A DNA stretch of 64,000 bases from positions 62,001 through 126,000 of the forward strand of contig JBOEGO010000011.1 of assembly GCA_050633465.1 (NCBI GenBank). Reading direction: 5' to 3'. This document shows, one piece after another, positions 16,978-24,735 of the stretch (position 1 is the first letter of the stretch; each line of letters starts with the position of its first letter). The DNA is from UBA3069 sp050633465. Lineage in GTDB: Bacteria > Pseudomonadota > Alphaproteobacteria > Rhodobacterales > Rhodobacteraceae. The position numbers were made by a program, and so were the translations under genes. The notes below the pieces were generated by a model that was not told the origin of the DNA, did not search any database, and saw nothing but the letters and a program-made list of their open reading frames with translations.

Positions 16978-18798
16978 ATGGATCTGCGCAACATCGCCAT
17001 CATCGCCCACGTCGACCACGGCAAAACCACGCTGGTGGACGAACTTCTGAAACAATCCGGTGCATTCCGCGAAAACCAGGCCGTTGCAGAACGCGCCATG
17101 GATTCCAACGATCTGGAACGCGAACGCGGGATCACCATTCTGGCCAAGGCGACCTCGGTCACCTGGAAAGACACCCGTATCAATATCGTTGATACCCCCG
17201 GCCACGCCGATTTCGGCGGCGAGGTAGAGCGCATCCTGTCGATGGTTGACGGTGTTGTCCTGCTGGTTGACGCAGCCGAAGGCCCGATGCCGCAAACCAA
17301 ATTCGTAACCTCCAAGGCACTGGCCCTAGGCCTGCGCCCGATCGTGGTGCTGAACAAGGTCGACAAACCCGATGCCGAACCCGACCGCGCATTGGATGAA
17401 TGTTTCGATCTGTTCGCCAACCTTGGCGCCGATGACGACCAGCTGGATTTCCCGCATATGTATGCCTCGGGCCGCTCTGGCTGGGCCGATGCCGAACTGG
17501 ATGGCCCGCGCAAGGATCTGCACGCGCTGTTCAACCTGATCGTGAACCACGTGCCCGCCCCCAAACAGACCAAGCATAAGGACGAACCGTTCCGCATGCT
17601 GGCCACCACCCTCGGGGCCGATGCCTTTATTGGCCGCATGTTGACGGGCCGCATCGAATCCGGTTCGGTCAAAGCAGGCCAGACCGTGCAGGCGATTTCC
17701 CGCGTTGGTCAGAAAATCGAACAATTCCGCGTGTCCAAGGTGCAGGCCTTCCGCGGCCTCGCGCTGCAGGAAATCGAATTGGGCGTGGCGGGCGACATCG
17801 TCACACTGGCCGGCATGACCAAGGCAACAGTGTCCGACACCATCGGCGCGCTGGAAATCGACGAACCGCTCGAAGCGCAGCCGATCGACCCGCCCACCAT
17901 CACCGTGACCTTTGGCATCAACGATTCGCCTCTGGCGGGCCGTGACGGCAAAAAGGTGCAGTCGCGCGTCATCCGTGACCGCCTGATGAAAGAGGCCGAA
18001 TCCAACGTCGCCATCAAAATCACCGACACCCCCGGCGGCGAAGCCTTCGAAGTTGCCGGTCGCGGCGAACTCCAGATGGGTGTCTTGATCGAAAACATGC
18101 GCCGCGAAGGGTTCGAACTGTCGATCTCACGCCCGCAGGTGCTGTTCCGCGAAGGCGAAAACGGCGAACGTCTGGAACCGATCGAAGAAGTCACCGTCGA
18201 TGTCGATGATGAATATTCCGGCGTAGTGATCGAAAAACTGACCGGCACCCGCAAGGGCGAACTGGTCGAAATGAAGCCCTCGGGCGTGGGCAAAACACGC
18301 ATTATCGCCTATGTCCCCTCGCGCGGGTTGATCGGTTATCACGGTGAATTCCTGACCGATACACGCGGCACCGGCGTGTTGAACCGTGTGTTCCATGCCT
18401 GGGCGCCGCACAAAGGTGCCATTCCGGGGCGTCGCGCCGGCGTGTTGATTTCCATGGAAAACGGCGTCTCCGTGGCCTATGCGCTCTGGAACCTCGAAGA
18501 TCGTGGAAAAATGTTCATCGGCGCGCAGGAAGACATCTATACCGGCATGATCATCGGCGAACATTCCCGCGACAATGACCTCGAAGTGAACCCGCTCAAG
18601 GGTAAGAAGCTGACCAACGTGCGCGCCTCGGGCACGGATGAATCGGTGCGCCTGACGACGCCGATCACGCTCAGCCTCGAAGAGGCGATTGCCTATATTG
18701 ATGATGATGAACTGGTCGAAGTGACGCCCAACAACATCCGCCTGCGCAAACGCTACCTTGACCCGCACGAGCGCAAGCGCAACGCGAAATCTAAGTAA
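16978..18798 (+). CDS. typA: Ribosome-associated GTPase TypA/BipA
   Basis: 606 aa, the family's full length. It is a translation-factor GTPase acting in 50S maturation and stress adaptation. The G motifs are intact: HVDHGKTTLVDE (G1), RGITI (G2), DTPGHADFGGEV (G3), NKVDKP (G4). EF-G-like domains III and V and the BipA-specific C-terminal domain (TNVRASGTDESVRLTTP) follow. A strong terminator follows the stop. Confidence 0.97.
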   Translation: MDLRNIAIIAHVDHGKTTLVDELLKQSGAFRENQAVAERAMDSNDLERERGITILAKATSVTWKDTRINIVDTPGHADFGGEVERILSMVDGVVLLVDAAEGPMPQTKFVTSKALALGLRPIVVLNKVDKPDAEPDRALDECFDLFANLGADDDQLDFPHMYASGRSGWADAELDGPRKDLHALFNLIVNHVPAPKQTKHKDEPFRMLATTLGADAFIGRMLTGRIESGSVKAGQTVQAISRVGQKIEQFRVSKVQAFRGLALQEIELGVAGDIVTLAGMTKATVSDTIGALEIDEPLEAQPIDPPTITVTFGINDSPLAGRDGKKVQSRVIRDRLMKEAESNVAIKITDTPGGEAFEVAGRGELQMGVLIENMRREGFELSISRPQVLFREGENGERLEPIEEVTVDVDDEYSGVVIEKLTGTRKGELVEMKPSGVGKTRIIAYVPSRGLIGYHGEFLTDTRGTGVLNRVFHAWAPHKGAIPGRRAGVLISMENGVSVAYALWNLEDRGKMFIGAQEDIYTGMIIGEHSRDNDLEVNPLKGKKLTNVRASGTDESVRLTTPITLSLEEAIAYIDDDELVEVTPNNIRLRKRYLDPHERKRNAKSK

Positions 18799-18824
18799 GT
18801 TTCAAATACTTATCTAACAAAGTT

Positions 18825-18858
18825 AAAGCCCGCGCCACTCATCTGGCGCGGGCTTTTT
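18825..18858 (+). terminator. Intrinsic terminator after typA
   Basis: A 13-bp perfect stem, AAAGCCCGCGCCA / TGGCGCGGGCTTT, with a 6-nt loop runs into a T-run. Confidence 0.9.
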
Positions 18859-18879
18859 CATGTTCTCGATCTGATCGCT

Positions 18880-19662
18880 TCAGGATTTCAACCAGTTCTT
18901 TTTATCATGGGCAATTCGGTGCGGGTCCATGAAATGGCCCACCATCACATCCGCCGCCATATCATAGGCCTCACTCAGTGGCATGTCCAAATGGCGATAC
19001 AGCGCGGCCTTGCCGTCGGCCACCGCAGGCGCGTGGCGCGATGCCAGTTGATGGGCAAATTCCATCACTTCACGCGCCAGAATATCGCGGGACAGAACGC
19101 GATTGACCAGCCCGGCCTCGCGGGCCCATTGCGCATCGAATGTTTCCCCCGACAGGGCCATTTCCGCCACCCGTTTGCGCCCGATCACGCGGCTGACCGT
19201 GACTGCGGGCGTGGTGCAAAACCCGCCATTGTTCACCCCGGGCAGGCAGAATGTCGCCCCCCGCGCCGCAAACACCAAATCGCAGGCCGCCGCCAGTTGC
19301 AGCCCCCCCGCCGTGGCGATGCCCTCGACCATGGCGATGCTGGGTTTGGCGCAATTGCTCAGTGCCTGCATCATCGCACCACAGGCGGCAAACAGTTCGG
19401 TTAAATAGGCGCGTCCGTCATCCGCATCACCGCGATGGCGGGCGATTTCTTTCAGGTCGTGCCCCGCGCAAAAAATCGGCCCTGGCCCATAAATCACCAG
19501 CACCTTTACCGCGTCGTCTTGCGCGGCCGCATCGATTTCGGCGTGCAGCCCCCGGATCATCGCCAATGACAGCGGATGCGCCTTGCCCGCGCCCAATGTC
19601 AGGGTCAGAACTCCCTGATCCAGTTGCGTTATCACCATTGCGGTTTCGATCATGCTGTTCAT
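18880..19662 (-). CDS. Enoyl-CoA hydratase/isomerase family protein
   Basis: 260 aa crotonase-fold protein. The oxyanion-hole segments GPIFCAGHDLKEIA and VEGIATAGGLQLAAACDLVF are intact, and LPGVNNGGFCTTPAVTVSRV follows. The usual second catalytic glutamate region reads PGVNNGGF, which suggests a relative of the short ECHDC3-type group rather than a classical hydratase. The ATG at 19662 is preceded by AGAGG; a GTG at 19671 is the alternative. Substrate is unknown; no beta-oxidation partner is adjacent. Confidence 0.85.
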   Translation of the reverse strand: MNSMIETAMVITQLDQGVLTLTLGAGKAHPLSLAMIRGLHAEIDAAAQDDAVKVLVIYGPGPIFCAGHDLKEIARHRGDADDGRAYLTELFAACGAMMQALSNCAKPSIAMVEGIATAGGLQLAAACDLVFAARGATFCLPGVNNGGFCTTPAVTVSRVIGRKRVAEMALSGETFDAQWAREAGLVNRVLSRDILAREVMEFAHQLASRHAPAVADGKAALYRHLDMPLSEAYDMAADVMVGHFMDPHRIAHDKKNWLKS

Positions 19663-19726
19663 CTTTGCCACCTCTCGCAGTTAAAGGTTAATATCAACTG
19701 CGCGGGCAAAGCTACTATTCAAACAG

Positions 19727-19756
19727 AAAAACGCCCGCCTTGGGCAAGACGGGCGT
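19727..19756 (-). terminator. Intrinsic terminator after the alaS-DUF1330 unit
   Basis: ACGCCCG (19731-19737) pairs with CGGGCGT (19750-19756); read on the minus strand the hairpin is followed by TTTTT. Confidence 0.8.
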
Positions 19757-19779
19757 TCATAATTTCGATGGATCAAAGG

Positions 19780-20067
19780 TTAATCCGTGATTTCCACCAC
19801 CATCAACTCGCGCTCTGACGCGCCGCGTGCATGGTTCAGCGCCTCTTGATATTCGGGGCTGTGGTAACACGCCACCGCCGCATCCACGCTGGGGAACTTT
19901 GCCACAACATTGCGCGGGCGCTCCTTGCCCTCCAGCTGCACAAACTTGCCGCCGCGTGCCAAAAAGGCACCGCCATGTTTGGCAATCGCCGGCCCTGCAA
20001 GTTCGGCGTATTTTCGATAGGCGTCCATGTCGGTCACTGTGACATGCGCAATCCAAAGTGCGGGCAT
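19780..20067 (-). CDS. DUF1330 protein
   Basis: 95 aa with the dimeric ferredoxin-like fold of DUF1330: PALWIAHVTVTDMDAYRKYA, HGGAFLARGGKFVQLEG, NVVAKFPSVDAAVACYHSPE. The biochemical role of the family is unknown. It starts one nucleotide after the alaS stop and ends before a terminator, so it is almost certainly co-transcribed with alaS and probably translated by re-initiation. Confidence 0.88.
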   Translation of the reverse strand: MPALWIAHVTVTDMDAYRKYAELAGPAIAKHGGAFLARGGKFVQLEGKERPRNVVAKFPSVDAAVACYHSPEYQEALNHARGASERELMVVEITD

Positions 20068-20068
20068 A

Positions 20069-22726
20069 TTAACCTCCTATTACGGCTTCGGCGGCCTTGA
20101 TGGCGGCCTCGGCGTTGCTTGCATCCTTGCCGCCACCCTGGGCCATATCGGGGCGACCACCGCCGCCCTTACCGCCCAGTTCCGGCACTGCGGCCTTGAC
20201 CAGATCAACCGCTGATACGCGGTCAACCGCATCCGCTGTAACCCCTGCGGCCACGGCGACTTTGCCCTCGCCATCAGCGATCAACAGCACCGCGCCACTG
20301 CCGATGCGGGTCTTGTGTTCGTCGATCAACGCAGGCAGGTCCTTGCCCGAAACGCCGGACAGAACCTGCGCGACAAACTTCAACCCGTTGATTTCCTTAA
20401 CTTCTACATCCGATCCCTGCCCCGCACCGCCCGACATGGCCAGTTCGCGGCGCAGTTGCGCCACCTCGTTGGACAGGGCCTTGCGTTCATCCATCAGGGC
20501 CTTGACCCGCGCCACGGCATCGTCGCCTGCGACCTTCAACATGGTTTCGATCACGCCCAACCGGGTATCGCGACCGCGCAATTCCTCCATCGCCGCTGCG
20601 CCGGTCAGCGCCTCGATCCGGCGCACACCGGATGACGATGCGGATTCCGCCGTTAGCGCAAACGCGCCAATATCGCCGGTCCGCGTCACATGTGTGCCAC
20701 CGCAAAGTTCGATCGAATAGGTGTTGCCATCGGGGCCCTTGCCCGTATCGGCGCGACCCATCGAAACCACCCGCACCTCGTCACCGTATTTTTCACCAAA
20801 CAAGGCCTGCGCACCAATCGCGCGGGCATCATCGGGTGTCATGATGCGGGTCGTGACCTCGGTATTCTGGCGGATAAACGCATTCACATCACGTTCGACC
20901 TGCGCCAGTTCCTTGGCGCTCAGCGCCTTGGAATGGCTGAAATCAAACCGCAGCCGGTCCGGCGCATTCAGCGATCCGCGCTGCGCCACGTGATCACCCA
21001 AGGCCTCGCGCAGTGCCTCATGCAGCAGATGCGTGGCCGAATGGTTGGCCCTGATCGTGCCACGGCGCCCGTGATCTACTTCAAGTTTGGCCGGCATCCC
21101 TTTGGAAAACTTACCCTCTTTTATGTCAGCGAAATGGATGAACACACCAGCCACCTTGCGTGTTTCGGTGATCACAGCCATGCCGCCATCCACACGGATC
21201 ACGCCGGTATCGCCAACCTGCCCGCCGGATTCTGCGTAAAACGGCGACTGGTTAAATACCAGTTGCACCGCCTCGCCCGCGCTGGCACCATCCACAATGG
21301 CACCATCCTTGACCACGGCCAACAGCTGCGCTTCGGCTTTTTCGGTGTCATAGCCCAGAAAGTCGGTCACGCCCTGGTCTTCGGCGATGTCATACCACAC
21401 GGTCGCATCCGCCGCTTCGCCCGAACCGGACCATGCCGCGCGCGCCTTGGCTTTTTGCTCGGCCATGGCGGTATCAAATCCGTCGGTGTCGACCTCGCGA
21501 CCCTTTTCGCGCAGCGCGTCCTGCGTCAAATCCAGCGGAAACCCGAATGTGTCGTATAGTTTGAACGCCGCCGCGCCGGGCAATGCAGCGCCCTCTGGCA
21601 GGTCCATCAACTCGTCATCCAGCAGCTTCAAACCACGATCAAGTGTTTGAATAAAACGGGTTTCTTCCAGTTTCAGGGTTTCTTCGATCAGCGATTGCGC
21701 CTGACGCAATTCACCATAATGCCCGCCCATTTCACCGACCAACGCAGGCACCAGTGAATGCATCACCGGGTCTTTTGCGCCCAGCAAATGCGCGTGACGC
21801 ATGGCGCGCCGCATAATCCGGCGCAACACATAACCGCGCCCCTCGTTCGACGGCATCACCCCATCCGCGATCAAAAACGAGGTCGAGCGCAAATGATCCG
21901 CAATCACGCGGTGATGCACATTGCCCGGACCATCCGGCGCGCCATCCGTGGCATTGGCCGAGGCCTCGATCAGGCTGCGCATCAGATCGGTGTCATAATT
22001 GTCGTGTTTGCCTTGCAACAACGCACCGATCCGTTCCAGCCCCATGCCGGTGTCGATGGATTGCATATCCAGCGCCTTCATCGAGCCGTCCTCGAACTGC
22101 TCGTTCTGCATAAAAACCACGTTCCAGATTTCGATAAACCGGTCGCCGTCTTCTTCGGGCGATCCGGGCGGGCCGCCCCAAATGTGATCGCCGTGATCAT
22201 AAAAAATCTCGGTGCAAGGACCACAAGGTCCGGTCGGCCCCATCTGCCAGAAATTATCGGCCGTATCGATGCGAATAATCCGGTCTTCGGGCACGCCGAC
22301 CTTTTTCCATATCTCGAAGGCCTCGTCATCCGTGTGGTAAACCGTTGTCAACAAACGGGATTTATCAATTCCAAACCCGTCAGTCAGCAGGTTCCACGCA
22401 TATGGGATCGCCTCGGTTTTGAAATAATCGCCAAAGCTGAAATTGCCCAGCATTTCGAAAAATGTATGATGGCGTGCGGTGTAACCGACATTGTCCAGGT
22501 CGTTGTGTTTGCCCCCCGCCCGCACGCATTTCTGCGACGATGTTGCGCGGGAATAGTCGCGTTTTTCCAATCCGGTGAAACAGTTTTTAAACTGAACCAT
22601 GCCAGAATTGGCAAACATCAATGTCGGGTCATTGCGCGGCACCAGCGGGCTGGAATCCACAATCTGGTGACCCTCTTTGGCAAAGTAGTCAAGAAAGGTC
22701 GATCGAATATCGTTGAGCGAGGCCAT
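20069..22726 (-). CDS. alaS: Alanyl-tRNA synthetase
   Basis: 885 aa class II synthetase. It begins MASLNDIRSTFLDYFAKEGH with motif 1 nearby; the editing domain carries the zinc/deacylation motifs HSATHLLHEAL and the ELCGGTHV segment, and the C-terminal oligomerisation domain is Gly-rich near VPELGGKGGGGRPDMAQGGG. The ATG at 22726 fits the family start; a longer open frame upstream has no similarity. A separate AlaX-type editing protein is at 54732-55478. Confidence 0.97.
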   Translation of the reverse strand: MASLNDIRSTFLDYFAKEGHQIVDSSPLVPRNDPTLMFANSGMVQFKNCFTGLEKRDYSRATSSQKCVRAGGKHNDLDNVGYTARHHTFFEMLGNFSFGDYFKTEAIPYAWNLLTDGFGIDKSRLLTTVYHTDDEAFEIWKKVGVPEDRIIRIDTADNFWQMGPTGPCGPCTEIFYDHGDHIWGGPPGSPEEDGDRFIEIWNVVFMQNEQFEDGSMKALDMQSIDTGMGLERIGALLQGKHDNYDTDLMRSLIEASANATDGAPDGPGNVHHRVIADHLRSTSFLIADGVMPSNEGRGYVLRRIMRRAMRHAHLLGAKDPVMHSLVPALVGEMGGHYGELRQAQSLIEETLKLEETRFIQTLDRGLKLLDDELMDLPEGAALPGAAAFKLYDTFGFPLDLTQDALREKGREVDTDGFDTAMAEQKAKARAAWSGSGEAADATVWYDIAEDQGVTDFLGYDTEKAEAQLLAVVKDGAIVDGASAGEAVQLVFNQSPFYAESGGQVGDTGVIRVDGGMAVITETRKVAGVFIHFADIKEGKFSKGMPAKLEVDHGRRGTIRANHSATHLLHEALREALGDHVAQRGSLNAPDRLRFDFSHSKALSAKELAQVERDVNAFIRQNTEVTTRIMTPDDARAIGAQALFGEKYGDEVRVVSMGRADTGKGPDGNTYSIELCGGTHVTRTGDIGAFALTAESASSSGVRRIEALTGAAAMEELRGRDTRLGVIETMLKVAGDDAVARVKALMDERKALSNEVAQLRRELAMSGGAGQGSDVEVKEINGLKFVAQVLSGVSGKDLPALIDEHKTRIGSGAVLLIADGEGKVAVAAGVTADAVDRVSAVDLVKAAVPELGGKGGGGRPDMAQGGGKDASNAEAAIKAAEAVIGG

Positions 22727-22826
22727 ATGCGTCTTTCCGGGGCGTGTCCTAGGGTTGCCCTGATGTAGCCATGCAAGCCCGCGGTGTCCATGCTCAACTG
22801 GATTTACGCATTGCTCCGACAAACGG

Positions 22827-22856
22827 AAAAAAGGCCGCAGCATTCCGCCACGGCCT
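22827..22856 (-). terminator. Intrinsic terminator after recA
   Basis: AGGCCG (22832-22837) pairs with CGGCCT (22851-22856); on the minus strand the hairpin runs directly into TTTTTT. It lies 23 nt after the recA stop. Confidence 0.8.
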
Positions 22857-22879
22857 CATTTTTAGTGCCCATCAGCTTT

Positions 22880-23959
22880 TCAGCCCTCGACAAGGTCTTC
22901 GTCAATGTCGCTGTCATCTGCGCCACCGTGGAAATCCAAACCGTGCGCCGCACGAATCTTGTCTTCGATTTCCATCGCGGTGACAGGATTGTCGCGCAAA
23001 AACTGTTTCGAATTTTCGCGCCCCTGCCCCATTCGCTCATCGCCATAACTGAACCAGGCACCTGATTTTTCGACCACGCCAGCCTTGACGCCCAAGTCCA
23101 GAAGTTCGCCGGTTTTTGAAATACCTTCGCCATACATGATGTCGAATTCAACCTGTTTGAACGGTGGCGCGACCTTGTTCTTAACCACTTTCACGCGGGT
23201 CGAGTTGCCGACCACCTCGTCGCGATCCTTGACCGACCCGATACGACGAATATCCAACCGGACCGACGAATAAAACTTCAACGCATTGCCGCCAGTGGTG
23301 GTTTCGGGCGATCCGAACATCACGCCGATTTTCATCCGGATCTGGTTAATGAACACCACCATGCATTTCGAACGCGAGATTGACCCCGTCAATTTGCGCA
23401 TGGCCTGGCTCATCAGGCGGGCGTGAACACCCACACTGCTGTCGCCCATATCGCCTTCAAGTTCCGACTTCGGAGTCAGCGCTGCCACCGAATCGACCAC
23501 CACCATCGAAACCGCGCCAGAACGCACCAGCGTATCAACGATTTCCAGCGCCTGTTCGCCGGTGTCGGGCTGCGAAATCAAAAGCTCATCCAGGTTAACG
23601 CCCAACTTCTTGGCATAGAGCGGATCCAGCGCATGTTCCGCATCGACAAAGGCGCAAACGCCGCCTTTTTTCTGTTCTTCGGCCACGCAATGCAGGGTCA
23701 GCGTGGTTTTACCCGAAGATTCAGGGCCATAGATTTCGACAATCCGCCCCTTGGGCAGGCCACCAATCCCCAATGCAATATCCAGGCCAAGCGATCCGGT
23801 CGAGGTCGCCTCGATTTCCTGCACAGGATTGTCAGCGCCCAGTTTCATAATCGAACCTTTGCCAAACTGCCGTTCGATCTGCGCCAAGGCAGAATCCAGT
23901 GCTTTTTGTTTGTTCGCGTCGCGTTTGTTATCCATTGAAAGAAGATCTGCCGTTGCCAT
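22880..23959 (-). CDS. recA: Recombinase RecA
   Basis: 359 aa. Central protein of homologous recombination and the SOS response. Walker A GPESSGKTTLTLH, the AFVDAEHALDP segment, and loop L2 region FGSPETTTGGNALKFYSSVR are intact; the acidic tail DDSDIDEDLVEG closes the protein. The ATG at 23959 gives MATADLLSMDNKRD; an inner ATG (MDNKRD) would also fit. A GTTC-N7-GTTC LexA box and a promoter lie just upstream, and a terminator follows. Confidence 0.98.
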   Translation of the reverse strand: MATADLLSMDNKRDANKQKALDSALAQIERQFGKGSIMKLGADNPVQEIEATSTGSLGLDIALGIGGLPKGRIVEIYGPESSGKTTLTLHCVAEEQKKGGVCAFVDAEHALDPLYAKKLGVNLDELLISQPDTGEQALEIVDTLVRSGAVSMVVVDSVAALTPKSELEGDMGDSSVGVHARLMSQAMRKLTGSISRSKCMVVFINQIRMKIGVMFGSPETTTGGNALKFYSSVRLDIRRIGSVKDRDEVVGNSTRVKVVKNKVAPPFKQVEFDIMYGEGISKTGELLDLGVKAGVVEKSGAWFSYGDERMGQGRENSKQFLRDNPVTAMEIEDKIRAAHGLDFHGGADDSDIDEDLVEG

Positions 23960-24010
23960 TGTTTCGTTCCTTATTTCACAGCCCGAGTGGGGCGGCAATG
24001 ATCGCCGTGC

Positions 24011-24025
24011 GTTCTTGACTTGTTC
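24011..24025. promoter_or_regulatory. Alphaproteobacterial LexA (SOS) box of recA
   Basis: GTTC (24011-24014), seven bases, GTTC (24022-24025): an exact match to the direct-repeat SOS box GTTC-N7-GTTC known for alphaproteobacterial LexA. It lies 52 nt before the recA ATG and just downstream of the putative -10. Confidence 0.85.
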
Positions 24026-24031
24026 TTCTTA

Positions 24032-24060
24032 CCTATGAGACCAAAACCAGAACATTTCAA
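24032..24060 (-). promoter_or_regulatory. Putative recA promoter
   Basis: On the minus strand TTGAAA (24055-24060), a 17-nt spacer and CATAGG (24032-24037) form a sigma-70-like promoter. The LexA box begins 6 nt downstream of the -10, a placement suited to repression. Confidence 0.45.
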
Positions 24061-24138
24061 CTAAAATTTTCATGAACCACTTTTGCGGAAGATGGTTAAA
24101 GAGTAGTTTACAAGAAAAGAAAAAGGGGCTTGGGCTGC

Positions 24139-24735
24139 ATGTTGGTATTCTGGAAAGAGCGTTTGGTGTTTTTGTCTGTGCCCAAAACCGGCACGACCGC
24201 CTATGAAACCGCATTGGCGCCCCATGCGGCGATCGTGGTTAACGACCCGCCGGAACTGAAACATGCACCCGTTTATCGCTATAACCGGTTTTTCCGCCCC
24301 ATGTTTGAAAAGGCCTGCAAGACCGACAATATGGAAACATTGGCCGTAATGCGTGAACCCGTGTCCTGGCTGGGATCGTGGTATCGGTATCGCCGTCGCC
24401 CGTTCATGAAAGGCCACCCCAAGGGCACCCATCACATCAGCTTTGACGAATTTGTCGATGCCTATTGTCAGGGCAATCCGCCGCCCTTTGCCAATGTCGG
24501 CAGCCAGTTCAAGTTTCTGGAGCCGCGCCCCAATGGCACAAGGGTCAACCATCTGTTTCGATATGAAAACCAATCCGCACTTCTGACATTTTTGCAAGAC
24601 AGGTTGGGGATCGAGGTCAGCACAGAACGCGAAAACGTATCACCGGAAATGTCGCTGACGCTTTCTGCTGATATGGCGGAAAAATTCCGGCGCAAACGCC
24701 CCGAAGAATTCGAGCTTTATGAAAGCATCACCTGA
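24139..24735 (+). CDS. Sulfotransferase-like P-loop protein
   Basis: 198 aa. It starts MLVFWKERLVFLSVPKTGTT; VPKTGTTA is the 5'-phosphosulfate-binding P-loop of sulfotransferases, and MREPVSWLGSWYRYRRRP matches the 3'-phosphate-binding region (RxPxxxxxSxY-like). From memory, relatives in roseobacters are often labelled gamma-glutamyl kinase, which this sequence does not support. The ATG at 24139 has AAGGGG upstream. Acceptor unknown; it converges tail to tail with cckA (stop codons touch). Confidence 0.75.
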   Translation: MLVFWKERLVFLSVPKTGTTAYETALAPHAAIVVNDPPELKHAPVYRYNRFFRPMFEKACKTDNMETLAVMREPVSWLGSWYRYRRRPFMKGHPKGTHHISFDEFVDAYCQGNPPPFANVGSQFKFLEPRPNGTRVNHLFRYENQSALLTFLQDRLGIEVSTERENVSPEMSLTLSADMAEKFRRKRPEEFELYESIT

